The notes: a model not told the origin generated them from the letters alone. A DNA stretch of 64,000 nt from CAVYUC01 sp963771595 (GCA_963771595.1 CAVYUC010000005.1:25676-89675), one strand, 5' to 3'. Shown: positions 52,408 through 61,104, counted from the stretch's first letter. Numbers and translations: made by a program.

Positions 52408-52731
52408 ATGCAGAAAAAGTTACACATAAAAAAAGGGGACACCGTGGTAGTGATTACCGGCAACAACAAAGGCCAGAAAGGCCGCGTGCTGGAGGTAGTC
52501 AGAAAAACCGACAGGGCAATTGTTGAAGGTGTCAACCTGATGAAGAAACATACCAAACCCAATGCAAATAGTCCGCAGGGTGGTATTATCGAGCAGGAAG
52601 CAACAATTCACATTTCCAACCTGATGCTGGTCGATCCCAAATCGGGGCAGTCAACACGCGTCAGCCGGAAAGTTAATGACAAAGGTAAAATAGTTCGAAT
52701 TTCCAAAAAAACAGGGGAGGAGATTAAATAA
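52408..52731 (+). CDS. rplX: Ribosomal protein L24
   Basis: 107 residues. LHIKKGDTVVVITGNNKGQKGRVLEVVRKTDRAIVEGVNLMKKHTKPNANSPQGGIIEQEATIHISNLMLVDP has the KOW motif at its N terminus. It is an assembly initiator of the large subunit. The last base is shared with the rplE start. Confidence 0.98.
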   Translation: MQKKLHIKKGDTVVVITGNNKGQKGRVLEVVRKTDRAIVEGVNLMKKHTKPNANSPQGGIIEQEATIHISNLMLVDPKSGQSTRVSRKVNDKGKIVRISKKTGEEIK

Positions 52732-53288
52732 TGGCATACGTACCAACGCTTAAAAAGAAATATCAGGAAGAAGTTATTCCTTCATTAAAAAAGGAATTCA
52801 GTTACTCTTCTGTGATGCAGGTTCCGAAATTGGAAAAAATAGTTCTGAACCAGGGTGTGGGGGCAGCTATCGCCGACAAAAAAATCATTGAAGTTGCTAC
52901 AACGGAAATGACAATGATTTCGGGACAAAAAGCTGTACAAACCATGTCGAAAAAAGACATCTCCAATTTTAAATTGCGGAAAAAAATGCCAATTGGCGTG
53001 CGCGTTACATTACGCCGCGACAGGATGTTCGAATTTTTGGACCGACTGATTTCCGTTGCTTTGCCTCGTATTCGCGATTTTCGCGGTATCGAAAGCAAAA
53101 TGGACGGAAGTGGTAATTATACACTTGGTGTTCCGGAACAAATTGTATTTCCCGAAATCGTACTCGATAAAATCAGCAAACTGAACGGGATGAACATCAC
53201 ATTTGTTACCTCCGCAAAAACCGACGAAGAAGGTTTTGCGCTGTTGAAAGAACTGGGTTTGCCATTTAAAAACATAAAAAAGAATTAA
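52731..53288 (+). CDS. rplE: Ribosomal protein L5
   Basis: 185 residues. MQVPKLEKIVLNQGVGAAIADKKIIEVATTEMTMISGQKAVQTMSKKDISNFKLRKKMPIGVRVTLRRDRMFEFLDRLISVALPRIRDFRGI is typical. It holds 5S rRNA in the central protuberance. It overlaps rplX by one base. Confidence 0.99.
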   Translation: MAYVPTLKKKYQEEVIPSLKKEFSYSSVMQVPKLEKIVLNQGVGAAIADKKIIEVATTEMTMISGQKAVQTMSKKDISNFKLRKKMPIGVRVTLRRDRMFEFLDRLISVALPRIRDFRGIESKMDGSGNYTLGVPEQIVFPEIVLDKISKLNGMNITFVTSAKTDEEGFALLKELGLPFKNIKKN

Positions 53289-53291
53289 GTT

Positions 53292-53561
53292 ATGGCGAAG
53301 GAATCAATGAAAGCCCGCGAAGTAAAGCGTGCAAAGTTAGTTGACAAATATGCCGATAAAAGAGCCAGACTGAAAGCCGAAGGCGACTGGGTTGCATTGC
53401 AGAAACTTCCTAAAAACTCTTCACGGGTGCGCTTGCACAACAGGTGCAAACTTACCGGAAGGCCCAAGGGATATATGCGCCAGTTCGGAATCAGCAGGAT
53501 TAATTTCCGCGAAATGGCTTCTGCCGGTTTAATCCCAGGTGTTAAAAAGGCTAGTTGGTAA
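53292..53561 (+). CDS. rpsN: Ribosomal protein S14 (zinc-free long form)
   Basis: 89 residues. The zinc-ribbon CxxC pairs are absent: only one cysteine remains, in LHNRCKLTGRPKGYMRQFGISRINFREMASAGLIPGVKKASW. This is the longer C-minus version usual in Bacteroidota. Three bases after rplE. Confidence 0.98.
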   Translation: MAKESMKAREVKRAKLVDKYADKRARLKAEGDWVALQKLPKNSSRVRLHNRCKLTGRPKGYMRQFGISRINFREMASAGLIPGVKKASW

Positions 53562-53580
53562 TCTTATTAAATACTGAAAA

Positions 53581-53988
53581 ATGAGTAAAGTAACAGATCC
53601 AATAGCAGATTATTTGACAAGGGTGCGGAATGCAATTCTTGCAAAACACAGGGTGGTTGATATTCCGGCTTCGAATCTTAAAAAAGGAATGACTGAAATC
53701 TTAAAAGAAAAAGGATACATTCTGAACTATAAGTTTGAAGACGAAGCAGGCCACCAGGGAAATATCAAAATTGCGTTGAAATATCATCCTGATACAAAAG
53801 TATCTGCAATTAAAGGTTTAGAGCGTATTAGTAAACCAGGTTTACGCCAGTATTGCGATAGTTCCAATATTCCGCGTGTACTTAATGGTTTGGGCGTTGC
53901 AATAATTTCAACTTCCAGAGGTATTATTACCGACAAAGAAGCCCGCGAGCTTAATATTGGAGGTGAAGTTTTATGTTACGTTTATTAA
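53581..53988 (+). CDS. rpsH: Ribosomal protein S8
   Basis: 135 residues. VTDPIADYLTRVRNAILAKHRVVDIPASNLKKGMTEILKEKGYI at the N terminus, and STSRGIITDKEARELNIGGEVLCYVY at the C terminus, form a complete protein. It binds 16S helix 21 and, in enterobacteria, represses the spc operon. 19 bases after rpsN. Confidence 0.99.
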   Translation: MSKVTDPIADYLTRVRNAILAKHRVVDIPASNLKKGMTEILKEKGYILNYKFEDEAGHQGNIKIALKYHPDTKVSAIKGLERISKPGLRQYCDSSNIPRVLNGLGVAIISTSRGIITDKEARELNIGGEVLCYVY

Positions 53989-54001
53989 AAATAGAACAGT
54001 C

Positions 54002-54559
54002 ATGTCAAGAATAGGTAATTTACCCATAGAAATACCATCAGGAGTCGATTTTAAATTGAACAGCGACAATGTTGTTACAGTGAAAGGACCTCTTGGTGAG
54101 TTGTCACAGGAAATAAATCCCGAAATTGAAGTTGCAGTTCAGGACGGCAGCGTCATTTTTAAAAGGGCGGGCGAAACAAAACGCCAAAAATCGTTACATG
54201 GACTGTACCGTGCATTGGTAAATAATATGGTGGTTGGTGTAACCAAAGGTTACGAAATCAAACTCGAACTGGTAGGTGTGGGTTATCGTGCAGAAATTCT
54301 GCCAAATAACGTGCTCGACCTTGTTCTGGGATACGCTCACCATACTTACCTGCAAGTACCGCCGGAAGTTAAAGTGGATGCGAAATCTGACAAACGCAGC
54401 AATCCCATCATTACGTTGCAAAGTACCGACAAGCAACTGATAGGACAGGTGGCGGCCAAAATCAGGTCGTTCCGCAAACCGGAACCGTACAAAGGAAAAG
54501 GTGTTAAGTTTGTTGGCGAAGTTTTGAGGCGTAAAGCTGGTAAAGCCGCATCTAAATAA
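54002..54559 (+). CDS. rplF: Ribosomal protein L6
   Basis: 185 residues from the ATG at 54002. MSRIGNLPIEIPSGVDFKLNSDNVVTVKGPLGELSQEI and the C-terminal RKPEPYKGKGVKFVGEVLRRKAGKAASK are standard. A longer upstream frame from 53957 lies inside rpsH and is rejected because the family begins at MSRIG. It supports the factor-binding site of the large subunit. Confidence 0.99.
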   Translation: MSRIGNLPIEIPSGVDFKLNSDNVVTVKGPLGELSQEINPEIEVAVQDGSVIFKRAGETKRQKSLHGLYRALVNNMVVGVTKGYEIKLELVGVGYRAEILPNNVLDLVLGYAHHTYLQVPPEVKVDAKSDKRSNPIITLQSTDKQLIGQVAAKIRSFRKPEPYKGKGVKFVGEVLRRKAGKAASK

Positions 54560-54580
54560 TTTTTTGAAAAATCAGGCATT

Positions 54581-54937
54581 ATGGCATTAACAAAATTTGA
54601 AAGGCGAAACAGAATAAGAAAGCGGGTGCGTAAAATCGTTGCCGGCACAGCTGAACGTCCACGTATGAGCGTGTTTAGAAGTAACAAACAAATTTACGCT
54701 CAAATTATCAATGACGAAAACAAAACCACACTGGTAGCAGCTTCTTCAGGCGAAAAAGATATTATTTCGAAAGACGGAAATAAAACAGAAAAAGCCGCGA
54801 TGGTTGGTAAATTGATTGCCGAAAAAGCTCAGGCTGCCGGAATCAAGGAAATTGTATTCGACAGAAATGGTTACTTATACCATGGCAGAGTGAAACAGTT
54901 AGCTGATGCTGCCCGCGAAGGTGGCCTTAAATTCTAA
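54581..54937 (+). CDS. rplR: Ribosomal protein L18
   Basis: 118 residues. ERRNRIRKRVRKIVAGTAERPRMSVFRSNKQIYAQIINDENKTTLVAASSGEKD and the C-terminal FDRNGYLYHGRVKQLADAAREGGLKF match fully. It carries 5S rRNA with L5. 21 bases after rplF. Confidence 0.99.
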   Translation: MALTKFERRNRIRKRVRKIVAGTAERPRMSVFRSNKQIYAQIINDENKTTLVAASSGEKDIISKDGNKTEKAAMVGKLIAEKAQAAGIKEIVFDRNGYLYHGRVKQLADAAREGGLKF

Positions 54938-54944
54938 AATAATT

Positions 54945-55460
54945 ATGGCGAAGATTAGCAATAAAATTAAAACAACGGACCTCGATTTAAAAGACAGGTT
55001 GGTAGCCATTAATCGTGTTACTAAAGTTACAAAAGGTGGACGGACATTTAGTTTTTCGGCCATTGTTATTGTGGGTAACGAAGAGGGTATTGTAGGTTGG
55101 GGCCTTGGAAAAGCAAGCGAAGTAACAACTGCTATCTCAAAAGGAGTGGAAGCAGCTAAAAAGAACCTGGTGAAAATTCCGGTTATCAATGATACAATTC
55201 CGCACGAACAATCTGCCAGGTTTGGCGGAGCACATGTTTTACTGCGGCCTGCATCATCAGGTACCGGCGTAAAAGCAGGTGGTGCCATGCGTGCAGTACT
55301 CGAAAGCGTTGGTATTAAAGATATTCTGGCCAAGTCAAAAGGCTCGTCGAACCCACACAACCTGGTAAAAGCTACAATGGAAGCTTTGCTCGAACTGAGG
55401 GATGCTTACACGATAGCCGAACAGAGAGGTGTTTCAATGGAAAAAGTATTTAAAGGATAA
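54945..55460 (+). CDS. rpsE: Ribosomal protein S5
   Basis: 171 residues from the ATG at 54945, seven bases after rplR. DLKDRLVAINRVTKVTKGGRTFSFSAIVIVGNEEGIVGWGLGKASEVTTAISKGVEAAKKNL and GVKAGGAMRAVLESVGIKDILAKSKGSSNPHN are the two S5 domains. An earlier in-frame start at 54906 lies within rplR and is not used by the family. It contributes to decoding fidelity. Confidence 0.99.
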   Translation: MAKISNKIKTTDLDLKDRLVAINRVTKVTKGGRTFSFSAIVIVGNEEGIVGWGLGKASEVTTAISKGVEAAKKNLVKIPVINDTIPHEQSARFGGAHVLLRPASSGTGVKAGGAMRAVLESVGIKDILAKSKGSSNPHNLVKATMEALLELRDAYTIAEQRGVSMEKVFKG

Positions 55461-55467
55461 CACAGTT

Positions 55468-55647
55468 ATGGCTAAAATAAAAATTACACAGGTAAAAAGT
55501 AGCATTGGTTCAACCAAAAGCCAAAAAGCAACAATGGAATCACTGGGCCTGAAAAAAATGCACCAGACTATTGAACATGAAGCTACTCCTCAGATTATTG
55601 GAATGGTCAATAAAATGAGACATTTATTAAGTGTTGAAGAAGTATAA
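55468..55647 (+). CDS. rpmD: Ribosomal protein L30
   Basis: 59 residues from the ATG at 55468. MAKIKITQVKSSIGSTKSQKATMESLGLKKMHQTIEHEATPQIIGMVNKMRHLLSVEEV is the compact bacterial form. A frame from 55429 overlapping rpsE is rejected. Seven bases after rpsE, 23 before rplO. Confidence 0.98.
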   Translation: MAKIKITQVKSSIGSTKSQKATMESLGLKKMHQTIEHEATPQIIGMVNKMRHLLSVEEV

Positions 55648-55670
55648 AAATATTTCAAATAACTGAAATT

Positions 55671-56117
55671 ATGGATTTGAGTAAATTAAAACCTGCATCA
55701 GGTTCTACAAAAAGCCGGAAAAGAATCGGCCGGGGACAAGGTAGCGGGCATGGTGGTACATCCACCCGCGGACATAAAGGCCAAAAGTCGAGATCCGGGT
55801 ATTCCAGAAAAATCGGTTTCGAAGGTGGACAAATGCCATTGCAGCGTGTTGTTCCAAAATCAGGATTTAAAAACATTAACAGGGTTGAATACAAAGCAAT
55901 TAACCTTGATGTTTTGCAAAACCTGGTCGAAAAACGGAACATCACTGCAGTTGATTTGGCACTCCTGGTTGATGCAGGTGTCGCTTCTAAAAACGATAAA
56001 ATTAAAATTTTGGGAGGCGGAACATTAAGCACCAAATTGGATGTGAAAGCACACGCGTTCTCGCAAAGCGCCAAAGAAGCAATTGAAAAACTAGAAGGAA
56101 CCACTGAAATACTGTAA
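55671..56117 (+). CDS. rplO: Ribosomal protein L15
   Basis: 148 residues. The glycine/lysine-rich N terminus (LKPASGSTKSRKRIGRGQGSGHGGTSTRGHKGQKSRSGYSRKIGFEGGQMPLQRVVPKSGFKN) threads into 23S rRNA, followed by a small globular domain. Six bases before secY. Confidence 0.99.
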   Translation: MDLSKLKPASGSTKSRKRIGRGQGSGHGGTSTRGHKGQKSRSGYSRKIGFEGGQMPLQRVVPKSGFKNINRVEYKAINLDVLQNLVEKRNITAVDLALLVDAGVASKNDKIKILGGGTLSTKLDVKAHAFSQSAKEAIEKLEGTTEIL

Positions 56118-56123
56118 ACTATA

Positions 56124-57458
56124 ATGAAACGATTTATAGAAACCCTAAAGAATATTTATAAGATTGAAGACCTCAGGATGCGCTTGGGAACAACAATGTT
56201 TTTACTGCTCATCTACAGGTTGGGATCATTTGTTTCGTTACCCGGAGTTGACCCGGCCCAGCTGCAAAACCTGAAGAATCAAACTTCAGATGGTTTGCTT
56301 GGGCTGATCGATATGTTTTCGGGAGGAGCATTTTCCCAGGCTTCTATCTTTGCTTTAGGAATTATGCCATATATTTCTGCCTCCATTGTAATCCAGTTAC
56401 TTGGTATTGCAGTTCCCTATTTCCAGAGGTTGCAGAAAGAGGGGGAGTCAGGAAGAAGGAAAATCAATCAGATTACACGGTATTTAACCGTAATAATTTT
56501 GGTTTTCCAGTCGCCGGCATATTTAACCAATTTGCATATGCAGTTGCCCGCTACAGCGTTCGCGCTTCCGGGAGCAATGTTTACGGTTTCGTCGGTGATA
56601 ATTCTAACGGCAGGTTCTATGTTTGTCATGTGGTTGGGCGAGCGCATTACCGATAAAGGAATTGGTAACGGAATATCGCTGATCATTATGATTGGTATTA
56701 TTGCCCGATTACCGCAGGCAGTTGTTCAGGAATTTGCTTCCAGGATAAACCAGCAGGGCGGTGGGCTTGTTATGTTCATTGTAGAGTTTGTGATTCTTTT
56801 CGTGGTGTTTATGGCATCTATTCTGCTGGTTCAGGGAACACGCAGGATTCCGGTGCAATATGCAAAACGCATTGTGGGAAACAAACAATATGGTGGAGTA
56901 CGTCAGTACATTCCTTTAAAAGTGAATGCTGCAGGAGTTATGCCTATCATTTTTGCCCAGGCAATTATGATGGTGCCAATTACCCTGGTTGGGGTTGCAA
57001 ATTCAGAAAATCTTCGTGGTGTTGCGGCTGCATTATCTAACATCACCGGTTTCTGGTACAACTTTATGCAATTTACACTGGTAGTTGCCTTTACTTATTT
57101 TTATACGGCAATTACCATTAACCCAACGCAAATGGCGGAAGACATGAAGAAAAACGGTGGGTTCATTCCTGGTGTTAAACCTGGTAAAAGAACTGTCGAA
57201 TTTCTGGACACAGTGATGTCGCGGATTACATTACCCGGATCTATTTTTCTGGGTTTGGTAACCATTCTTCCGGCCTTCGCTATGATGATGGGAATTAACC
57301 AGTCGTTCGCCTATTTTTACGGCGGAACTTCGCTGCTGATTCTTGTGGGAGTGGTGTTGGATACATTGCAGCAGATTGAAAGCCATTTGTTAATGCGCCA
57401 TTACGACGGACTGATGAAATCGGGCCGTGTGAAGGGCCGCGCAGGTGGTGGAATTTAA
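56124..57458 (+). CDS. secY: Protein translocase subunit SecY
   Basis: 444 residues with ten transmembrane helices. It forms the protein-conducting channel in the inner membrane. GVDPAQLQNL near the plug, FALGIMPYISASIVIQLLGIAVPYFQRLQKEGESGRRKINQITRYLT (helices 2 and 3 with the cytoplasmic loop), the TDKGIGNGISLIIMIGI segment and PVQYAKRIVG loop are typical. It closes the spc part. In many Bacteroidota methionine aminopeptidase follows; here a 147-base gap with a promoter box follows instead. Confidence 0.99.
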   Translation: MKRFIETLKNIYKIEDLRMRLGTTMFLLLIYRLGSFVSLPGVDPAQLQNLKNQTSDGLLGLIDMFSGGAFSQASIFALGIMPYISASIVIQLLGIAVPYFQRLQKEGESGRRKINQITRYLTVIILVFQSPAYLTNLHMQLPATAFALPGAMFTVSSVIILTAGSMFVMWLGERITDKGIGNGISLIIMIGIIARLPQAVVQEFASRINQQGGGLVMFIVEFVILFVVFMASILLVQGTRRIPVQYAKRIVGNKQYGGVRQYIPLKVNAAGVMPIIFAQAIMMVPITLVGVANSENLRGVAAALSNITGFWYNFMQFTLVVAFTYFYTAITINPTQMAEDMKKNGGFIPGVKPGKRTVEFLDTVMSRITLPGSIFLGLVTILPAFAMMMGINQSFAYFYGGTSLLILVGVVLDTLQQIESHLLMRHYDGLMKSGRVKGRAGGGI

Positions 57459-57519
57459 CAGGATGTTCTGTTTTACGAGTGAATGAATAAATTATTGTTA
57501 CTGAGTGGAAAATAGCTGT

Positions 57520-57527
57520 TATCTTTG
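57520..57527 (+). promoter_or_regulatory. Internal promoter -7 box before infA
   Basis: TATCTTTG, a perfect TAnnTTTG, lies in the 147-base gap after secY and 79 bases before the infA ATG. A TTG 22 bases upstream could act as -33. It would let infA, rpmJ and the alpha part be transcribed independently. Confidence 0.6.
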
Positions 57528-57605
57528 TACTCTAAAAAAAACGGGTAAAAATAAATCAGCTTTTAAACTGCTTTTAATCGAAGATTATTAAAATTTGAAT
57601 TTTTT

Positions 57606-57827
57606 ATGGCAAAACAGCCTTCTATAGAACAGGATGGAACAATAATAGAAGCATTGTCAAATGCAATGTTTCGTGTGGAATTGGAAAACGGGCACGTTAT
57701 CACAGCGCACATTTCCGGTAAAATGCGAATGCATTACATTAAAATTTTACCAGGCGATAAGGTAAAAGTTGAAATGTCGCCGTACGATTTAACAAAAGGC
57801 AGAATTACATTCAGGTATAAAAACTAA
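57606..57827 (+). CDS. infA: Translation initiation factor IF-1
   Basis: 73 residues, a single OB fold: IEQDGTIIEALSNAMFRVELENGHVITAHISGKMRMHYIKILPGDKVKVEMSPYDLTKGRITFRYKN. It binds the ribosomal A site during initiation. 147 bases after secY with its own promoter box, 14 bases before rpmJ. Confidence 0.99.
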   Translation: MAKQPSIEQDGTIIEALSNAMFRVELENGHVITAHISGKMRMHYIKILPGDKVKVEMSPYDLTKGRITFRYKN

Positions 57828-57841
57828 AGAAGTTATAAATA

Positions 57842-57958
57842 ATGAAAACTCGAGTTTCGGTAAAAAAGCGCAGTGCGGATTGTAAAATCGTTCGCCGGAA
57901 AGGACGCTTGTATGTGATTAATAAAAAGAACCCTAAGTTTAAACAACGTCAGGGGTAA
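57842..57958 (+). CDS. rpmJ: Ribosomal protein L36 (zinc ligands lost)
   Basis: 38 residues, reading MKTRVSVKKRSADCKIVRRKG then RLYVINKKNPKFKQRQG. Of the C-x-x-C...C...H zinc ribbon only one cysteine (C14) remains, the C-minus form common in Bacteroidota. The short frame is intact and placed as usual between infA and rpsM. Confidence 0.97.
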   Translation: MKTRVSVKKRSADCKIVRRKGRLYVINKKNPKFKQRQG

Positions 57959-57985
57959 CGTTAATCTGAAAAAAATAAAAATTAT

Positions 57986-58363
57986 ATGGCACGTATTGTA
58001 GGTGTTGATATTCCGGATAACAAAAGAGGTGAGATTGCACTTACCTATGTTTACGGTATTGGCCGCAGCAGGGCAAACATGATTCTTGAAAAGGCAGGTG
58101 TTGATAAAGATCTGAAAGTAAAAGAATGGAACGACGATCAGTTCTCAGCCATTCGCGAAGTAATTGGAAACAATTACAAAGTGGAAGGTGAATTGCGTTC
58201 GGAAGTACAGATGAGTATTAAACGTTTAATGGACATAGGTTGTTACCGTGGCATCCGTCACCGTATTGGTTTGCCGGTAAGAGGCCAGAGTACCAAAAAC
58301 AATGCCCGTACACGTAAAGGAAAGCGTAAAACTGTTGCTAACAAAAAAATGGCCACTAAATAA
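57986..58363 (+). CDS. rpsM: Ribosomal protein S13
   Basis: 125 residues. MARIVGVDIPDNKRGEIALTYVYGIGRSRANMILEKAGVD and the basic tail CYRGIRHRIGLPVRGQSTKNNARTRKGKRKTVANKK are characteristic. It forms inter-subunit bridges with L5. First gene of the alpha part, 12 bases before rpsK. Confidence 0.99.
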   Translation: MARIVGVDIPDNKRGEIALTYVYGIGRSRANMILEKAGVDKDLKVKEWNDDQFSAIREVIGNNYKVEGELRSEVQMSIKRLMDIGCYRGIRHRIGLPVRGQSTKNNARTRKGKRKTVANKKMATK

Positions 58364-58375
58364 GGATTTTAAGTT

Positions 58376-58765
58376 ATGGCAAAGAAAACAGTATCAAGCA
58401 GAAAAAGAGTGGTGGTGGTTGAAGCCAACGGAATGGCTCACGTGCACTCTTCGTTCAACAATATTATTATTACGCTGACGAATATGAACGGTGAAGTTAT
58501 ATCGTGGTCGTCGGCTGGAAAAAAAGGATTTCGCGGTTCAAAAAAGAACACACCGTATGCTGCCCAGGTAGCTTCGCAGGAGTGTGCAAAAACTGCTTAC
58601 GATCTGGGCCTGCGCAAAGTAAAAGCTTTTGTAAAGGGACCGGGCAACGGCCGTGAATCGGCTATCAGAGCCCTGGCAACTGTTGGCCTTCAGGTTACTG
58701 AAATTGTTGATGTTACTCCATTGCCACACAATGGTTGCAGACCTTCAAAAAGACGGCGTGTTTAA
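58376..58765 (+). CDS. rpsK: Ribosomal protein S11
   Basis: 129 residues. EANGMAHVHSSFNNIIITLTNMNGEVISWSSAGKKGFRGSKKNTPYAAQVASQECAKTAYDLGLRKVKAFVKGPGNGRESAIRAL and the C-terminal DVTPLPHNGCRPSKRRRV are complete. It shapes the mRNA exit path on the platform. 18 bases before rpsD. Confidence 0.99.
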   Translation: MAKKTVSSRKRVVVVEANGMAHVHSSFNNIIITLTNMNGEVISWSSAGKKGFRGSKKNTPYAAQVASQECAKTAYDLGLRKVKAFVKGPGNGRESAIRALATVGLQVTEIVDVTPLPHNGCRPSKRRRV

Positions 58766-58783
58766 TTTTAAATCAAAAAGGTA

Positions 58784-59392
58784 ATGGCTAGATACAGAGG
58801 ACCAAAATCAAAAATTGCCCGTAAATTCGGTGAACCGATTTTCGGACCGGATAAAGTGTTCGAACACAAAAATTATCCTCCGGGAATGCACGGTATGACT
58901 TCCAAAAGAAGGAAAAAATCGGAATACGGACTGCAGTTAAAAGAAAAACAAAAAGCAAAATATACTTACGGAATTCTCGAAAAACAATTCCGGAACCTTT
59001 TCGAAAAAGCATCTTCGGCAAAAGGGGTTACCGGTGAAGTGTTATTGCAGCTGCTTGAATCGCGGCTGGATAACGTGGTTTTCCGCATGGGTATCGCTAA
59101 AACACGGGCCGCTGCCCGTCAGTTTGTAACTCACAAACATATTGTAGTAAACGAACAAGTAGTTAGTATTCCGTCGTACATCGTAAAACCCGGCGACCTT
59201 GTTGGTGTAAGGGAACGATCAAAATCGATGGAAGAAATCACAGACTCATTGCATTCGCGCCGGAGCACACGTTACGAATGGTTGGAATGGGACGGCGATA
59301 AAATGGCCGGAAAATTCCTGAACCGCCCCGAACGCGAAGAAATACCTGAAAACATCAAAGAACAACTTATCGTAGAGTTGTATTCAAAATAA
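58784..59392 (+). CDS. rpsD: Ribosomal protein S4
   Basis: 202 residues. MARYRGPKSKIARKFGEPIFG at the start (no zinc cysteines) and the S4 RNA-binding domain RLDNVVFRMGIAKTRAAARQFVTHKHIVVNEQVVSIPSYIVKPGDLV. It nucleates small-subunit assembly and in enterobacteria represses the alpha operon. 19 bases before rpoA. Confidence 0.99.
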   Translation: MARYRGPKSKIARKFGEPIFGPDKVFEHKNYPPGMHGMTSKRRKKSEYGLQLKEKQKAKYTYGILEKQFRNLFEKASSAKGVTGEVLLQLLESRLDNVVFRMGIAKTRAAARQFVTHKHIVVNEQVVSIPSYIVKPGDLVGVRERSKSMEEITDSLHSRRSTRYEWLEWDGDKMAGKFLNRPEREEIPENIKEQLIVELYSK

Positions 59393-59411
59393 AAAAATTA
59401 CTTAGGTTATT

Positions 59412-60404
59412 ATGGCAATATTAGCATTCCAAAAGCCTGACAAGGTGATAATGATAGAATCCGATGATAAATTCGGAAAGTTTGAGTTTCGTCCGCTGGA
59501 GCCCGGATACGGTATTACAATCGGTAACGCTCTGCGCCGGATTCTGCTGTCATCGCTTGAAGGCTATGCAATCACCACGGTGAAAATCGAAGGGGTGGAC
59601 CATGAATTTTCTACGATTAAGGGAGTTATTGAAGATGTAACAGATATTATCCTTAGTCTGAAGCAAATTCGATTTAAAAATGAAGTGGAAGATTTCGATA
59701 GTGAAAAGGTAACAGTTTCAATCTCCGGACAGGAAGAATTTACCGCCGGCGACATCAATAAATTTATGACCGGTTTTAGGGTGCTGAACCCCGAGTTGGT
59801 TATTTGTCGCATGGAATCTGATGTTAAACTCCAGATGGAAATTAACATCAGCAAAGGGCGTGGTTATATCCCTGCTTCCGAAAATAAACCTGTTGACGCA
59901 GAATTCGGTGTAATTCCAATCGATTCGATTTATACACCGATTAAAAGAGTGAAATACACTGTTGAAAATTATCGTGTTGAACAGAAAACCGACTACGAAA
60001 AGCTGGTTCTGGACATTTCAACCGATGGCTCCATTCAACCCAAAGATGCCCTGAAAGAAGCGGCCAAAATTTTAATTTATCATTTCATGTTGTTCTCCGA
60101 CGAGAAAATTACCCTCGATACGGACGAAAAATTTGCAAATGAAGAGTTTGACGAAGAAGTGCTGCACATGCGCCAGCTTCTGAAAACAAAACTGGTCGAT
60201 CTGGATCTCTCGGTACGTGCGCTCAATTGTTTGAAAGCCGCCGACGTAGATACACTGGGCGATTTGGTTACATACAACCGAAACGATTTGCTGAAATTCA
60301 GGAACTTTGGTAAAAAATCACTTACCGAGCTCGATGACCTTCTCGATAACATGGGGCTGAGTTTTGGGATGGATATTTCTAAGTATAAATTGGATAAGGA
60401 GTAA
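59412..60404 (+). CDS. rpoA: RNA polymerase alpha subunit
   Basis: 330 residues. The N-terminal dimerisation domain has FEFRPLEPGYGITIGNALRRILLSSLEGYAITTVKIEGVDHEFSTIKGVIEDVTDIILSLKQIRF. The C-terminal domain (LVDLDLSVRALNCLKAADVDTLGDLVTYNRNDLLKFRNFGKKSLTELDDLL) contacts activators and upstream DNA. Five bases before rplQ. Confidence 0.99.
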   Translation: MAILAFQKPDKVIMIESDDKFGKFEFRPLEPGYGITIGNALRRILLSSLEGYAITTVKIEGVDHEFSTIKGVIEDVTDIILSLKQIRFKNEVEDFDSEKVTVSISGQEEFTAGDINKFMTGFRVLNPELVICRMESDVKLQMEINISKGRGYIPASENKPVDAEFGVIPIDSIYTPIKRVKYTVENYRVEQKTDYEKLVLDISTDGSIQPKDALKEAAKILIYHFMLFSDEKITLDTDEKFANEEFDEEVLHMRQLLKTKLVDLDLSVRALNCLKAADVDTLGDLVTYNRNDLLKFRNFGKKSLTELDDLLDNMGLSFGMDISKYKLDKE

Positions 60405-60409
60405 AGGCA

Positions 60410-61051
60410 ATGAGACACAATAAAAAATTCAATCATTTAAGCCGCACCAGTACACACCGAAAGGCGTTACTTTCAAATATGGCAAATTCGCTTATCGAAC
60501 ATAAGCGGATTACTACAACTGTGGCTAAGGCAAAAGCGCTGCGTATGTACGTGGAGCCGCTGATTACAAAGGCAAAAAACGATACCACCCATTCGCGCAG
60601 GACAGTATTCAGTCACCTGCAAAATAAAGAGGCAGTATCCGAATTGTTCCGCGAAGTAGCTGAAAAAATCGCTGACCGCCCGGGTGGATACACCCGTATC
60701 CTGAAAACAGGAACACGTTTGGGCGACAATGCCGAAATGTGCATTATCGAGCTGGTGGATTACAACGAAGTAATGCTGGCGGCAAAAGAAGAAGCTGCAA
60801 AACCAAAACGCCGCCGTTCTCGTCGTGGCAGCAGTGGAAGCGGTAAATCTGCTGAAACAACTGCAACTGCAGCAAAAACCGAAAAGCCAAAAGCTGAGGC
60901 TAAAAAAGAGGAGAAAAAAGAAGAAAAAGCTAAGGATGTTGCGGCAGAAGCTGAAGCAGTACCCGCTGATTCTTCAAATGAAGAGCCAAAAGCTGAAAAA
61001 GCAGAGGATAAAGCTTCCGAAGAAACAAAAGAAGATAAAAAAGAAGAATAG
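60410..61051 (+). CDS. rplQ: Ribosomal protein L17 with long low-complexity tail
   Basis: 213 residues. The first 125 are the normal protein (MRHNKKFNHLSRTSTHRKALLSNMANSLIEHKRITTTVAKAKALRMYVEPLITKAKND, GGYTRILKTGTRLGDNAEMCIIELVDYN). The remaining 85 or so are a tail: a basic, serine-rich start (PKRRRSRRGSSGSGKSAETT) and then mixed A/E/K (KAEAKKEEKKEEKAKDVAAEAEAV...EETKEDKKEE). Tails of this kind occur in Bacteroidota L17. It lies near the peptide exit tunnel, so the tail would project from the ribosome surface. Last gene of the superoperon. Confidence 0.97.
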   Translation: MRHNKKFNHLSRTSTHRKALLSNMANSLIEHKRITTTVAKAKALRMYVEPLITKAKNDTTHSRRTVFSHLQNKEAVSELFREVAEKIADRPGGYTRILKTGTRLGDNAEMCIIELVDYNEVMLAAKEEAAKPKRRRSRRGSSGSGKSAETTATAAKTEKPKAEAKKEEKKEEKAKDVAAEAEAVPADSSNEEPKAEKAEDKASEETKEDKKEE

Positions 61052-61065
61052 TCTGATTTTATCAT

Positions 61066-61104
61066 ACAAAAAAACCGGCCTGATTTACAAGCCGGTTTTT
61101 TTGT
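61066..61104 (+). terminator. Strong terminator of the ribosomal superoperon
   Basis: ACAAAAAAACCGGC (61066-61079) and GCCGGTTTTTTTGT (61091-61104) are perfect complements around an 11-base loop, 14 bases after the rplQ stop. The right arm supplies the T run. The A-run on the left would also make it work in the reverse direction. Confidence 0.92.
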
